A stretch of 14,245 nt of DNA, from contig JANRJB010000388.1 in NCBI GenBank assembly GCA_033764265.1, forward strand, positions 1-14,245, read 5' to 3'. The notes under the pieces were generated by a model. The model saw only the letters and a program-made list of their open reading frames with translations. It did no database searches and was not told the origin of the DNA. Source of the stretch: VGEM01 sp033764265 (GTDB taxonomy: Bacteria; Pseudomonadota; Alphaproteobacteria; Rhodospirillales; Rhodospirillaceae). Numbering within the stretch: the stretch's first letter is position 1; each line of letters starts with the position of its first letter. Below, in pieces: positions 6,778 to 13,374 of this stretch. Made by a program: the position numbers and the translations under genes.

Positions 6778-7362
6778 CTATTCGGCGGCCTGACGGGGGA
6801 CGACCGGGCAGACCTCTTCCTTGGTGACAAGGTCGTAGACGAACACGAATTTCGCCATGCCGGTCAAAACCGCGGCGACCATGCCCATCTCGACGATCTG
6901 CGCGTCGGAGTAATGGCGGCGCAGCCGGGCATGCAGGTCCTTGGTCAGTTCTCCATGCATGTTCTGCAAGGTCATCTGATCGGCCAGTTCGATCACCGCC
7001 AAATCCTTCTCGTCGAAATCGGCCGCCGTCGCGGTCGGGATGGCGTCGATCTGGCGTTGGGTGACGCCGGCGGCCAAGGCGTCCACTGCGTTCCACTTGT
7101 TGCAGAAGTAGCAGCCGTGCTGTTTGGACAGCTTCAGGCGCAACAGCTCTTTGGTGCGCACGTCGAGCGTCGTGCCGGGGTTCGCGTTATAGAAGATCCC
7201 CCGATAGAACCCGTCGAAGTACCACTTCATCATCGCCGGATTGTTGGCCATCACCTCGACCACCGCGGCCTCGCCGGTGCGCGCCATGCCCAGGTCCCAG
7301 ACCGCCTGGGTGTCGGGGTCCATGTGCGAACGCGGAACGGCGGCGAGATGCGGTTGGGGCAT
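6778..7362 (-). CDS. carboxymuconolactone decarboxylase / AhpD-fold protein with CxxC
   Basis: 194-residue all-helical protein of the CMD/AhpD family, whose members are ring-cleavage-product decarboxylases or thiol peroxidase-type reductants. The core signature is E72-x11-C84-x2-C87 in KELLRLKLSKQHGCYFC, matching the AhpD pattern E-x11-C-x2-C-x3-H, but the last position is Asn91 (CNKWNAV), not His. The C-terminal helix region DAQIVEMGMVAAVLTGMAKF is typical of the family. The ATG at 7362 has AGGAG about 8 nt upstream; the frame is open further upstream but reads into the promoter region. It is the first gene of the CMD-GMC-small subunit operon (gaps 10 and 7 bp). A role as a hydrolase/decarboxylase acting on the GMC product, or as redox protection, are both possible. 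Confidence 0.85.
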   Translation of the reverse strand: MPQPHLAAVPRSHMDPDTQAVWDLGMARTGEAAVVEVMANNPAMMKWYFDGFYRGIFYNANPGTTLDVRTKELLRLKLSKQHGCYFCNKWNAVDALAAGVTQRQIDAIPTATAADFDEKDLAVIELADQMTLQNMHGELTKDLHARLRRHYSDAQIVEMGMVAAVLTGMAKFVFVYDLVTKEEVCPVVPRQAAE

Positions 7363-7415
7363 GAGGTGAACTCCTGGATTTGCGGCGGACGGCGCTGCGA
7401 AAAAAGGCGGCCAAA

Positions 7416-7444
7416 GTGTATATAGAATTGCATACGCCGTATAG
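7416..7444. promoter_or_regulatory. candidate operator upstream of the CMD-GMC operon
   Basis: The 305-bp intergenic region between the CMD gene and the GntR gene holds an AT-rich core here, with TTGCATAC at 7428-7435 nested in an inverted repeat GTAT-N10-ATAC (7418-7435), followed by GTATAG (7439-7444). It lies 66 bp before the CMD start, over a possible minus-strand -10 (TATATA on the minus strand, 7418-7423). TTGCATAC is repeated exactly in front of the TonB receptor gene and with one change between the two divergent genes at 9393/9491. GntR/FCD proteins typically bind such short inverted repeats. The assignment to the neighbouring GntR protein is inferred. Confidence 0.45.
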
Positions 7445-7537
7445 CGGGCCCGCACTGCAACCGACCCGCTCGCCATCTGCGCCGCACGGTGCGCGCCGGC
7501 AATTTCAGCAATGTGAATTATCGGATATAACCACTTG

Positions 7538-7550
7538 AACTGTAACAGTT
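7538..7550. promoter_or_regulatory. 13-bp perfect palindrome upstream of the GntR gene
   Basis: AACTGT-A-ACAGTT is a perfect inverted repeat about 120 bp upstream of the regulator start. It overlaps a possible -35 (TTGAAC, 7535-7540), with a weak -10-like CATTGT at 7557-7562. It differs from the TTGCAT(A/G)C elements, so it could be the regulator's own autoregulatory site or a site for another protein. The rest of 7445-7667 shows nothing else recognisable. Confidence 0.35.
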
Positions 7551-7667
7551 ATCCTGCATTGTCTGATCGGCGTTTGCGGGCCGAAGTGGCCCGCATCTTA
7601 TTGTGGGTGTTGGGCCGCAATCGCGTTAGCGTTGTCCACCCGAGAGAGCTCCGTGAAAGGCAAGACC

Positions 7668-8336
7668 ATGCCGAAATCCCGCCGTGACGACGCCAGCAAG
7701 GAGGGGCAGTCGCTGGTGCAGTACGTCGTCGAGCGGATCACCAAGGGTGTCGAACAGGGCCGTTATGTTCCGGGACAACGGCTGATCGCGGCGGACCTAG
7801 CGGAGGAGTTCGACGTCAGCCGCGCGCCGGTGCGCGAGGCGCTCCATGTGCTGGCCGGCGAAGGCGTGGTCGATCTCACGCCCAATCGCGGCGCCATGAT
7901 CCGCAAGGTGAGCAACAAGGAGCTGATCGACCTGTTGGATTTCACCGAGGCGATCTGCGTGCTCGGCGTGCGGCTCGCCACGCCCAAGATGAATCGGCCC
8001 AAGAACCGCAAGATCATGGACGCCGCTGTCCAGCGCATCCGCGACGCCTACGACAACCGGATTCCGCTGCCGTTCATCCGCACGCTGTACCAGTATCACG
8101 TCGACCTGAACGAGATCTCGGGCAACTTCTTCGTGAACTTCTTCTATCGGCGCGTGCCGTTCCACTTCTTCAATCCGCTGTTCGCCGAGGCGATCCCCTC
8201 GTCCGCGGCGCAGTGGGACGGGTTCATGAAGGATTACGAGCACATCCACGCCGCGCTCCTGACGCTCGACCCCCACATCTCCACCACCAGCTTCATCACC
8301 CACATGCAGTGGGTAATCTCGCTGGTGAGGAAGTAG
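7668..8336 (+). CDS. GntR-family transcriptional regulator, FadR/FCD subfamily
   Basis: 222-residue DNA-binding regulator. The N-terminal winged helix is clear: helix region LVQYVVERITKGVEQGRY (about 16-33), PGQRLIAADLAEEFDVSR (35-52), recognition helix APVREALHVLAGEGVV (53-68) and wing TPNRGAMIRKVS (71-82). The C-terminal helical domain carries histidines H144, H192/H194 and H212 at places typical of the metal- and ligand-binding FCD domain, which usually senses a carboxylated metabolite. I chose ATG 7668 (AAAGG 8 nt upstream); a GTG at 7653 preceded by GAGAGAG is nearly as good, and TTG 7632 less so. It is divergent from the CMD-GMC operon and convergent with the cupin gene, and is the only regulator in the locus, so it probably controls the flanking catabolic genes. 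Confidence 0.92.
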   Translation: MPKSRRDDASKEGQSLVQYVVERITKGVEQGRYVPGQRLIAADLAEEFDVSRAPVREALHVLAGEGVVDLTPNRGAMIRKVSNKELIDLLDFTEAICVLGVRLATPKMNRPKNRKIMDAAVQRIRDAYDNRIPLPFIRTLYQYHVDLNEISGNFFVNFFYRRVPFHFFNPLFAEAIPSSAAQWDGFMKDYEHIHAALLTLDPHISTTSFITHMQWVISLVRK

Positions 8337-8358
8337 CGGCGAGCGCCCGCGCTTACTT
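8331..8358. terminator. weak inverted repeat spanning two convergent stop codons
   Basis: AAGTA-GCG (8331-8338) can pair with CGC-T-TACTT (8350-8358), with one bulged T. The repeat covers the TAG stop of the GntR gene and the TAA stop of the cupin gene, which face each other across 16 bp. It could serve as a bidirectional transcription stop, but no uridine run follows on either strand. Confidence 0.22.
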
Positions 8359-9393
8359 CGGCTTGGCGAGGTCGGGCGTCGGACCGGTGCGTGTCCAGCC
8401 CGCGCGGTAGTCCGACGCCACGCCGCGCCCGGCCGGCCGATAAGGCACCTCGGTCGTGGTTTCGTACCCGCCCCATTTCTGCCCCTCGGCCGATGCACGC
8501 CAAGCCTGGTAGTCGGCCGACTGCTCCTGCAGCGCGCGGATCGGATGGTCGTGCCATGGCACATGCGGCGTCGGCGCATCGTAAGGCGCGCCGTCGAGAT
8601 AGGCGCCGCACAACTTGCGCGCCTCCGGATACGGCCGCGGCGGCCACGGAAAGCCCATCGGCGCGTCGGTGTGCACCAGGATCAGCGCCCCGGACCGCGA
8701 AACGAACGGCGCGTGGTACCACTCCTGCGGATGGCCGACGACGCTGCCGATGCCCATCTGCCCCTCGTTGACGAGGAAACAGTCGCCCTGCAACAGGATG
8801 ATTTCTTCCCAGCACTCGTGATGGACGTGCTCGGCCTCCGAGATCATGTTGGGCTCGATGTACTGGAAGCGCAGATATCCGCCGGGCCCACCGTCGAAAC
8901 CCTCGTCGTGCGGATGCGGCACCGGGTCGGGCAGGCGCAGCGATTTGTGCATGACGCCGTGCGCGCCGGGGATGCTGGGCGTCCACGGCTTCTGCCAGGT
9001 CTTGATCGCGCGATTGCGCGTCAGCGGATAGGAAAACGCCGGGATGTTGGGATTCAGGAACGCGAGCGCGAGCGCGCCCGTGCGCGAGTGGATTTCGCCG
9101 CCGCCGCTCAGCTGCGGCAGATGCAGGTAGCCGCCGCTGCCGACGGTTTCGCCGTTCAGGGCCATGTCGCCGCGCAACAGAAAAAACTCGAGCGATGCGT
9201 CGGTCGCATCGGTGCGCGCGCGCCACCCGGGCGGCGCCTCGACCACGAACGTGTGCGCGCCCGATTTCGGATCGCGGCTCATCAACGCGCCGGACATGCC
9301 GCCCAGCGGCGCGGGCGCGTCCAGCCGGGCCCGGCCGAGGGCCAGAAAATTGTAGAATGTCGGTTCGTCCCGCCGCCAGTGTTCGCGCGCCAT
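8353..9393 (-). CDS. two-domain cupin protein (bicupin), putative metal-dependent enzyme
   Basis: 346-residue cytoplasmic protein with two cupin-like halves. The second half has an intact metal site: E-H189-V-H191 followed by E196 and G203, which fits HxHx4Ex6G, and H227 in GHPQEWYHAPFVSRSG as the motif-2 histidine. The first half (about 66-115, SLEFFLLRGDMALNG...) has the barrel pattern but no HxH and is probably structural. The long W- and P-rich C-terminal tail (about 245-346) is not assigned. It may be a dioxygenase, hydrolase or isomerase acting on the pathway substrate; the precise reaction is unknown. Start at 9393 has a strong GGAGGGGGG Shine-Dalgarno; the frame extends to 9492 but would run through the operator region. 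It is divergent from the EthD-like gene with 97 bp between them. Confidence 0.75.
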   Translation of the reverse strand: MAREHWRRDEPTFYNFLALGRARLDAPAPLGGMSGALMSRDPKSGAHTFVVEAPPGWRARTDATDASLEFFLLRGDMALNGETVGSGGYLHLPQLSGGGEIHSRTGALALAFLNPNIPAFSYPLTRNRAIKTWQKPWTPSIPGAHGVMHKSLRLPDPVPHPHDEGFDGGPGGYLRFQYIEPNMISEAEHVHHECWEEIILLQGDCFLVNEGQMGIGSVVGHPQEWYHAPFVSRSGALILVHTDAPMGFPWPPRPYPEARKLCGAYLDGAPYDAPTPHVPWHDHPIRALQEQSADYQAWRASAEGQKWGGYETTTEVPYRPAGRGVASDYRAGWTRTGPTPDLAKPK

Positions 9394-9433
9394 GATCCCC
9401 CCCTCCGCTGTCGCCGCCGCGCTTGCGGCCGGC

Positions 9434-9470
9434 GATTTTGCATGCAGAATAACATGCATCATTGCATGAA
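9434..9470. promoter_or_regulatory. cluster of three TGCAT elements between divergent genes (candidate operators)
   Basis: Within the 97-bp region between the bicupin and EthD-like starts lie GATTTTGCATGCA (9434-9446, with the 8-bp palindrome TGCATGCA at 9439-9446), ATGCAT (9454-9459) and TTGCATGAA (9462-9470). The element centres are about 14 and 10 bp apart. GATTTTGCAT is repeated exactly at 13212-13221 in front of the TonB receptor. The cluster is 41 bp from the bicupin start and 20 bp from the EthD-like start, so a bound repressor could shut both genes. Which protein binds is inferred from the nearby GntR gene. Confidence 0.5.
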
Positions 9471-9490
9471 AGTCACCGGAGAACGGGCCC

Positions 9491-10084
9491 ATGACGGGCG
9501 GAACACGCGACTTGCTGCTGTTGGTCTACACCCCGCGCGAGGACAGCAATCAGCGCGGTTACGAGGACTGGCTGCGCACCATCGACAATCCGTTCTTCAA
9601 CGGCGTTCCGGGCATCCGCCACTATTCCAACTGGAAGGTGATGTCGCCCGCCGATTGCGCCTTTCCGTACACCCATTTCGACCTGATGTTCCTGGCCGAC
9701 GCTGCGGCCAAGGACCGGGTGTGGTCGAACCCCGAGGTCATGACGTTCGCCCAAGGCTGGACGGAAAAATGGGGCCGCTACCCGCGGGCGACGCCCGAGA
9801 CGATGCACATGAACTACTCCGTGTTCCTGTGCTCCACCGTGGCGGGCGACCAGCGCATGGCGGGGCGCAACCTGACCATCATGCCGGCCAAAGGCCCGAT
9901 CGCCGCCCCGCCCGGCGACCAGGTCTATGAAATCGCCGAGCCGGTGCTGGGCGATGTGCGCTTCACGCACTTCGCGCTGCGCTACCTGCCGGACGGCCGC
10001 GCGGTTGACGCGGCGACGCGTCCGGCCGGCTGTTATGCCGCCGCCCAGGCAAGCCTGATCGCCGCGCCCAACCGGGATCGATAG
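9491..10084 (+). CDS. uncharacterised EthD-like dimeric alpha/beta-barrel protein
   Basis: 197-residue cytoplasmic protein with no signal peptide. The N-terminus DLLLLVYTPREDSNQRGYED, followed by WLRTIDNPFF and VPGIRHYSNWKV, has the strand-loop-helix-strand pattern of dimeric ferredoxin-like alpha/beta-barrel proteins (EthD/ABM type). There a strand begins a small-molecule pocket and a VPG-x(n)-W region starts the second strand. The repeat-like second half (about 125-185, NLTIMPAKGP ... GDVRFTHFALRYLPDGRAV) may be a second such domain. Family members assist ring oxidation or decyclisation, but this specific protein is not recognised. ATG 9491 has GGAG about 10 nt upstream. The gene is divergent from the bicupin, and its stop directly abuts the stop of the Tat cupin gene on the other strand (TAGCTA, 10082-10087). 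Confidence 0.6.
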   Translation: MTGGTRDLLLLVYTPREDSNQRGYEDWLRTIDNPFFNGVPGIRHYSNWKVMSPADCAFPYTHFDLMFLADAAAKDRVWSNPEVMTFAQGWTEKWGRYPRATPETMHMNYSVFLCSTVAGDQRMAGRNLTIMPAKGPIAAPPGDQVYEIAEPVLGDVRFTHFALRYLPDGRAVDAATRPAGCYAAAQASLIAAPNRDR

Positions 10085-10657
10085 CTACTTCTTGGCGGGC
10101 GCCGCGGCCTCGGCGGCCTTCAGGTCGGCCAGCGTCGGGAACGGATAGTCCGGGCTCGGCGGACAGAAGCAGATGTGGCGCAGCGGCTGGTCGCCCAGCA
10201 CCTTGACCTTTTTGCGCGCGCCGATCGGGTACACGTAGATCGTGCCGGGCGTGATCTTGGCGGTGATCACCTTGTCGTACAACGGCGGCAACCACACCTG
10301 CACCTCCATTTCGCCCGATAGGCAATACTGGAACTCGTCATGCACGAAGGTCCAGACGAACTCGTCGCCCGGCATGAAATCCTCGATGATGACCTGGCAG
10401 TTGGGCTGGTTGATCGCCGAATAGCCGCGAATCTTGACGCCGGGATTGAACGGCACTTCGAACAGCGGCGCCTTGTCGAGCGCGGCGTTGTCGATGAGGT
10501 GCGCCTCGAACTGCGAGCGCGGACTGGGCGCGAGGCCGGTTTGGGCGGTTGCCTCGCCGGCGGCCACCGCGGCCGCGGTGACGGCGGCGAACCCGCCGCC
10601 GGCCAGCACGGTGCGGCGGCCCACAGTCAGGCGATCGGGGACAATGCGGTCGGTCAT
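10085..10657 (-). CDS. Tat-exported single-domain cupin protein with degenerate metal motif
   Basis: 190-residue protein with a clear twin-arginine leader: VGRRTVLAGGGFAAVTAAAV with a cleavage site after ATA (about 38), so it folds before export to the periplasm. The mature part is a cupin: WTFVHDEFQYCLSGEMEV (102-119) contains the E-x6-G core (E108...G115), but the HxH positions are not histidine, leaving only H106. The motif-2 region YPIGARKK (143-150) has Lys149 where a metal-binding His is usual. It thus resembles EutQ/ectoine-synthase-like cupins with altered metal sites. Start at 10657 has AAGGAG about 9 nt upstream. The gene lies downstream of the receptor gene on the same strand, but the terminator at 10701-10730 separates them, so it needs its own promoter or read-through. 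Confidence 0.7.
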   Translation of the reverse strand: MTDRIVPDRLTVGRRTVLAGGGFAAVTAAAVAAGEATAQTGLAPSPRSQFEAHLIDNAALDKAPLFEVPFNPGVKIRGYSAINQPNCQVIIEDFMPGDEFVWTFVHDEFQYCLSGEMEVQVWLPPLYDKVITAKITPGTIYVYPIGARKKVKVLGDQPLRHICFCPPSPDYPFPTLADLKAAEAAAPAKK

Positions 10658-10700
10658 GTCGGTTCACTCCTTGCGGTCGAAGAACGTGGATTAGAAGGCG

Positions 10701-10734
10701 AAAAGGCGGCAGGTGGAACCCGCCGCCTTTCCCG
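10701..10734 (-). terminator. intrinsic terminator of the TonB-dependent receptor gene
   Basis: A perfect 9-bp inverted repeat, AAAGGCGGC (10702-10710) and GCCGCCTTT (10722-10730), with an inner GGT/ACC pairing in its loop. Read on the minus strand the hairpin ends in TTTT (10704-10701), giving the GC stem plus short U-run of a Rho-independent terminator. It starts about 31 nt after the receptor stop. Confidence 0.75.
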
Positions 10735-10761
10735 CGTCGCTGCGCGAAACGCCGGCCTCCG

Positions 10762-13059
10762 TTAGAAGCGGTAGCGGCCTTCGATGCCGTAGCTGCGCGT
10801 GGGCGCCTTATACGGCACGTTGATGATCGAGAGCAGCGGCACTGTCTCGCCCGCATACTTCTCGTTGGTCAGGTTGCGGCTCCACAACGACAGGTCCCAC
10901 GTCTCGGACGAGAGGCCGAGGCGGGCGTCGACCAGGTCGACCGGATCGCGGCGCGAGCCCGGCAGGTTCGAGGCGTCGTACCACACGCTGCCGAAGCGCT
11001 TGTACTCGACGCGGCCGATGACCTCGAGCGTATCGTTGACGGGCGCGGTCAACTGGGCGCCGGCGAGCCCGTTGTACTTCTGCACATACGGCACGCGGTT
11101 GCCCTCGAACGCCGGCTGGGCCAGCAGTTTGGTGATCTTGGCGTCGACGTAGCCGAATCCGGCGAAGAACTGGACCATGTCGCTGACGGCCAGGTTCACG
11201 TCGGCCTCGAAGCCCTCGATCTTCTCCTTGTCGATGCGCGAGACCGCCTGCAGGCTGCCGACCGGGAAGAACTCGAACTGCTGGGCGTCCTTGACGTCGG
11301 TACGGAACACCGCGCCGTTGATGGCCGCCCGGCCGTCGGCGAAGCGCAGCTTGAAGCCAAGTTCGTAGGCGTCGGTGGTTTCCTTGGCGTAGTTGTCCTG
11401 TACGAAGATCAGATTGACATTGCCGCCGGCCGCCCGCGCGGCGTCGAGCAGCACCTGCCGGCTGCCGATCAGGTTGAAGCCGCCCGACTTGAAGCCCTTG
11501 CCGTACGAAGCGTAGATCGTGCCGACTTCGTCCGGCAGGTCGTAGGATAGGTTCACCTTGGGCTGGAATTGCTTGAAGGTGGCCTCGTCGCGGCAGTTCG
11601 CCGCCGTCCGCCCGGTGCGCAGCACGCACAGGTTATAGGTCGGCGCGCCGCCCACCAGGTTCGGGCCCGCCGGCGTGGCGGTGCGCACGGTGCGTTCCTC
11701 GGTCTCGTAACGCGCGGCGACGTTCAGATGCAGTTCGTCGGTGATGTCGAACTGAACGTTGCCGAACGGCGAGTAGTTGGTCACGCCGAAGCGCGAGTCA
11801 TCATAGCCGACGGTCGGGTTGGTGGTGCCGGGACCGCTGGGCAGGAAGCTCGGCGAGACGCCGCCGCCGGTGTAGAGCCCGTTGATATTGACCCGCCGCA
11901 AATTTCCGTCCTGGAAGTAGCCACCCACCTGCCAGCTGACGCGGGCATCTTCATCGCTGGAGGAGATGCGCAGTTCCTGGGTGAACGCCTTGTTCCGGTT
12001 GCGCCATTTCTGGGTCAGGTCACCGAACAGGCCGGCGAAAATGCCGAAGTTGTTGAGCGGGTTCGAATAGTCGGCGTAGGGCAGCCCCTTGCCCTCGTAC
12101 TGGTCGTCGATGACGCTGTACGAGCTGACCGATTCCAGCGTGACCATCTCGAGTTCGTGGGTCAGGCGCAGCGAGAAGCTGTACTTATTCTGGACGTTGC
12201 GGCCGACCACGTCGTTGACGAACGGAATTTCGTGCACCCGGTTGGTGTTGACCTCGGTGATGCGCACGCCGCCGACGGTGGTGCCGACGATCTGCGCGTT
12301 GAAGGCGATGGCGCCGCCGGTGCCGTGGTTGCCGGCCACGGCGAAGTCGGCGGTGGTGTTTTCGCCCTGCCAGCGCAGACGCAGACGCCCGGATTGGTTT
12401 TTCCAGCGATGCACCTTCTCACCGGTGAATTCGTTGGTGAACGGCCCGTCGCTGTCGGTCAGCGACGCCGACAGGCGCATGCCCAGGTTCTCGGTGATCG
12501 GCCCGCCGACACCGCCTTGCAGCTTCATCGTATTCCAGTTGCCGTAGGTCGCGGTCGCCGTGCCGTCCCATTCGTCGCCCGGGGCGCGGGTGGTGACGAT
12601 CAGCGCGCCGGCGGTGGCGTTACGGCCGTAAAGGGCGTTCTGCGGGCCCTTCAACACCTCGATCTGCTGGACGTCGAAAGTGTCGCCGTTGAATTCGTTC
12701 TGGGTGGCGAGCTGGACGCCATCAACCACCACCGCGACGGCGGACTCGGCGAAGCGCACCGATGACTGGCCACGAACGTTGAGAAAGAATTCGCCCTGAT
12801 GGTTCGAGGTGACATAGCTGAAGTTGGGTACCAGCGCGATGTAATCCTCGGGCCGCGTGATGCCGGCGCGTTCGATCGCCTCGCTGGTGAACACGCTGAC
12901 GGCGACCGGTGCATCGAGCAGCGACTTATCGCGCTTCAAGCCCTTGACGACAATTTCTTCCAGTGCCGGCTGCGCCAGCACCGGTCCGAACCACATCGCC
13001 GTGGACGCCATGAGCATGGCGATCAACGACGAGCGCCGCGACACGTAATCAGATTTCAT
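10762..13059 (-). CDS. TonB-dependent outer-membrane receptor
   Basis: 765-residue outer-membrane uptake channel. It has a signal peptide (MKSDYVSRRSSLIAMLMAST..., cleavage likely after VLA at about residue 29), a TonB box-like LEEIVVKG (33-40), then a plug domain with VSVFTSEAIERAGI, the VVVDGV strand and VLKGPQNALYGRNATAGA. The rest is a 22-strand-type barrel ending in the terminal aromatic signature (YGIEGRYRF). Length and pattern fit receptors of catabolic clusters in sphingomonad-like and related alphaproteobacteria; nothing indicates siderophore specificity. Start at 13059 has GGGAGAG about 7 nt upstream; an upstream in-frame start (13158) would add a non-signal-like stretch. It is preceded by an operator-like element and followed by a terminator, so it is probably a monocistronic transcription unit. 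Likely function: uptake of the pathway substrate, energised by TonB-ExbBD. Confidence 0.95.
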   Translation of the reverse strand: MKSDYVSRRSSLIAMLMASTAMWFGPVLAQPALEEIVVKGLKRDKSLLDAPVAVSVFTSEAIERAGITRPEDYIALVPNFSYVTSNHQGEFFLNVRGQSSVRFAESAVAVVVDGVQLATQNEFNGDTFDVQQIEVLKGPQNALYGRNATAGALIVTTRAPGDEWDGTATATYGNWNTMKLQGGVGGPITENLGMRLSASLTDSDGPFTNEFTGEKVHRWKNQSGRLRLRWQGENTTADFAVAGNHGTGGAIAFNAQIVGTTVGGVRITEVNTNRVHEIPFVNDVVGRNVQNKYSFSLRLTHELEMVTLESVSSYSVIDDQYEGKGLPYADYSNPLNNFGIFAGLFGDLTQKWRNRNKAFTQELRISSSDEDARVSWQVGGYFQDGNLRRVNINGLYTGGGVSPSFLPSGPGTTNPTVGYDDSRFGVTNYSPFGNVQFDITDELHLNVAARYETEERTVRTATPAGPNLVGGAPTYNLCVLRTGRTAANCRDEATFKQFQPKVNLSYDLPDEVGTIYASYGKGFKSGGFNLIGSRQVLLDAARAAGGNVNLIFVQDNYAKETTDAYELGFKLRFADGRAAINGAVFRTDVKDAQQFEFFPVGSLQAVSRIDKEKIEGFEADVNLAVSDMVQFFAGFGYVDAKITKLLAQPAFEGNRVPYVQKYNGLAGAQLTAPVNDTLEVIGRVEYKRFGSVWYDASNLPGSRRDPVDLVDARLGLSSETWDLSLWSRNLTNEKYAGETVPLLSIINVPYKAPTRSYGIEGRYRF

Positions 13060-13374
13060 CTGCTCTCTCCCGCATGTTCGGCAGTCGTTGCCTGAGCGCC
13101 CCACGCGCTCAATCGCCGCGCCGATGACCCCGAGCGCGACCCGATCCGTCGCGACCACAGCTTACGAATCCATCTAAGACGATCGGGCCGAATGTGTACA
13201 GTATTGAATGTGATTTTGCATACAATCGTCCCGTTGTGTTGCCCTTTGACCACATCACGCGTTGGATTGCTGACTGCAAATCTACGCTAAATCAATAGGT
13301 TACAGACTCACGCCCCGACCCGTCGGGTGCTGATCGGGGCCCGGCCGTGCAGCGTCGCCCGGGCGGCCACCCGG
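13060..13374. other. intergenic region between the receptor and flavin monooxygenase genes
   Basis: 315 bp without a gene. The middle (about 13190-13230) is AT-rich and holds the candidate operator and promoter of the receptor. The right end (13314-13327) has a GC inverted repeat CCCGAC-CC-GTCGGG downstream of the monooxygenase stop but no uridine run, so I do not call it a terminator. Confidence 0.6.
13191..13226 (-). promoter_or_regulatory. candidate promoter and operator of the TonB-dependent receptor gene
   Basis: TTGCATACAA (13216-13225) matches the CMD-GMC operator (TTGCATAC exact), and GATTTTGCAT (13212-13221) matches exactly the element at 9434-9443. On the minus strand TTGTAT (13225-13220) is followed after 16 bp by TACTGT (13203-13198), a weak sigma70-like pair. 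A 6-bp palindrome TGTACA (13195-13200) overlaps that -10. The site is about 157 bp before the receptor start. An operator overlapping a -35 would suit repression relieved by an inducer. Confidence 0.4.

Noticed and set aside
5013..6827. Long plus-strand open frame (604 codons) opposite the GMC gene
   Set aside because: It lies fully antisense to a gene with complete family motifs, has a composition rich in R, A, G and H typical of GC-driven shadow frames, and shows no recognisable motif or Shine-Dalgarno.
8545..9930. 461-codon plus-strand open frame crossing the bicupin, its promoter region and the EthD-like gene
   Set aside because: It is antisense to the bicupin and out of frame with the EthD-like gene. 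It runs through the operator cluster and has shadow-frame composition.
11569..12765. 398-codon plus-strand open frame opposite the TonB receptor
   Set aside because: Antisense shadow of a well-supported receptor gene; no domain or start signal.
13314..13327. CCCGAC-CC-GTCGGG inverted repeat after the flavin monooxygenase stop
   Set aside because: It has a very short loop and no uridine run on the minus strand, so it is not supported as a terminator.
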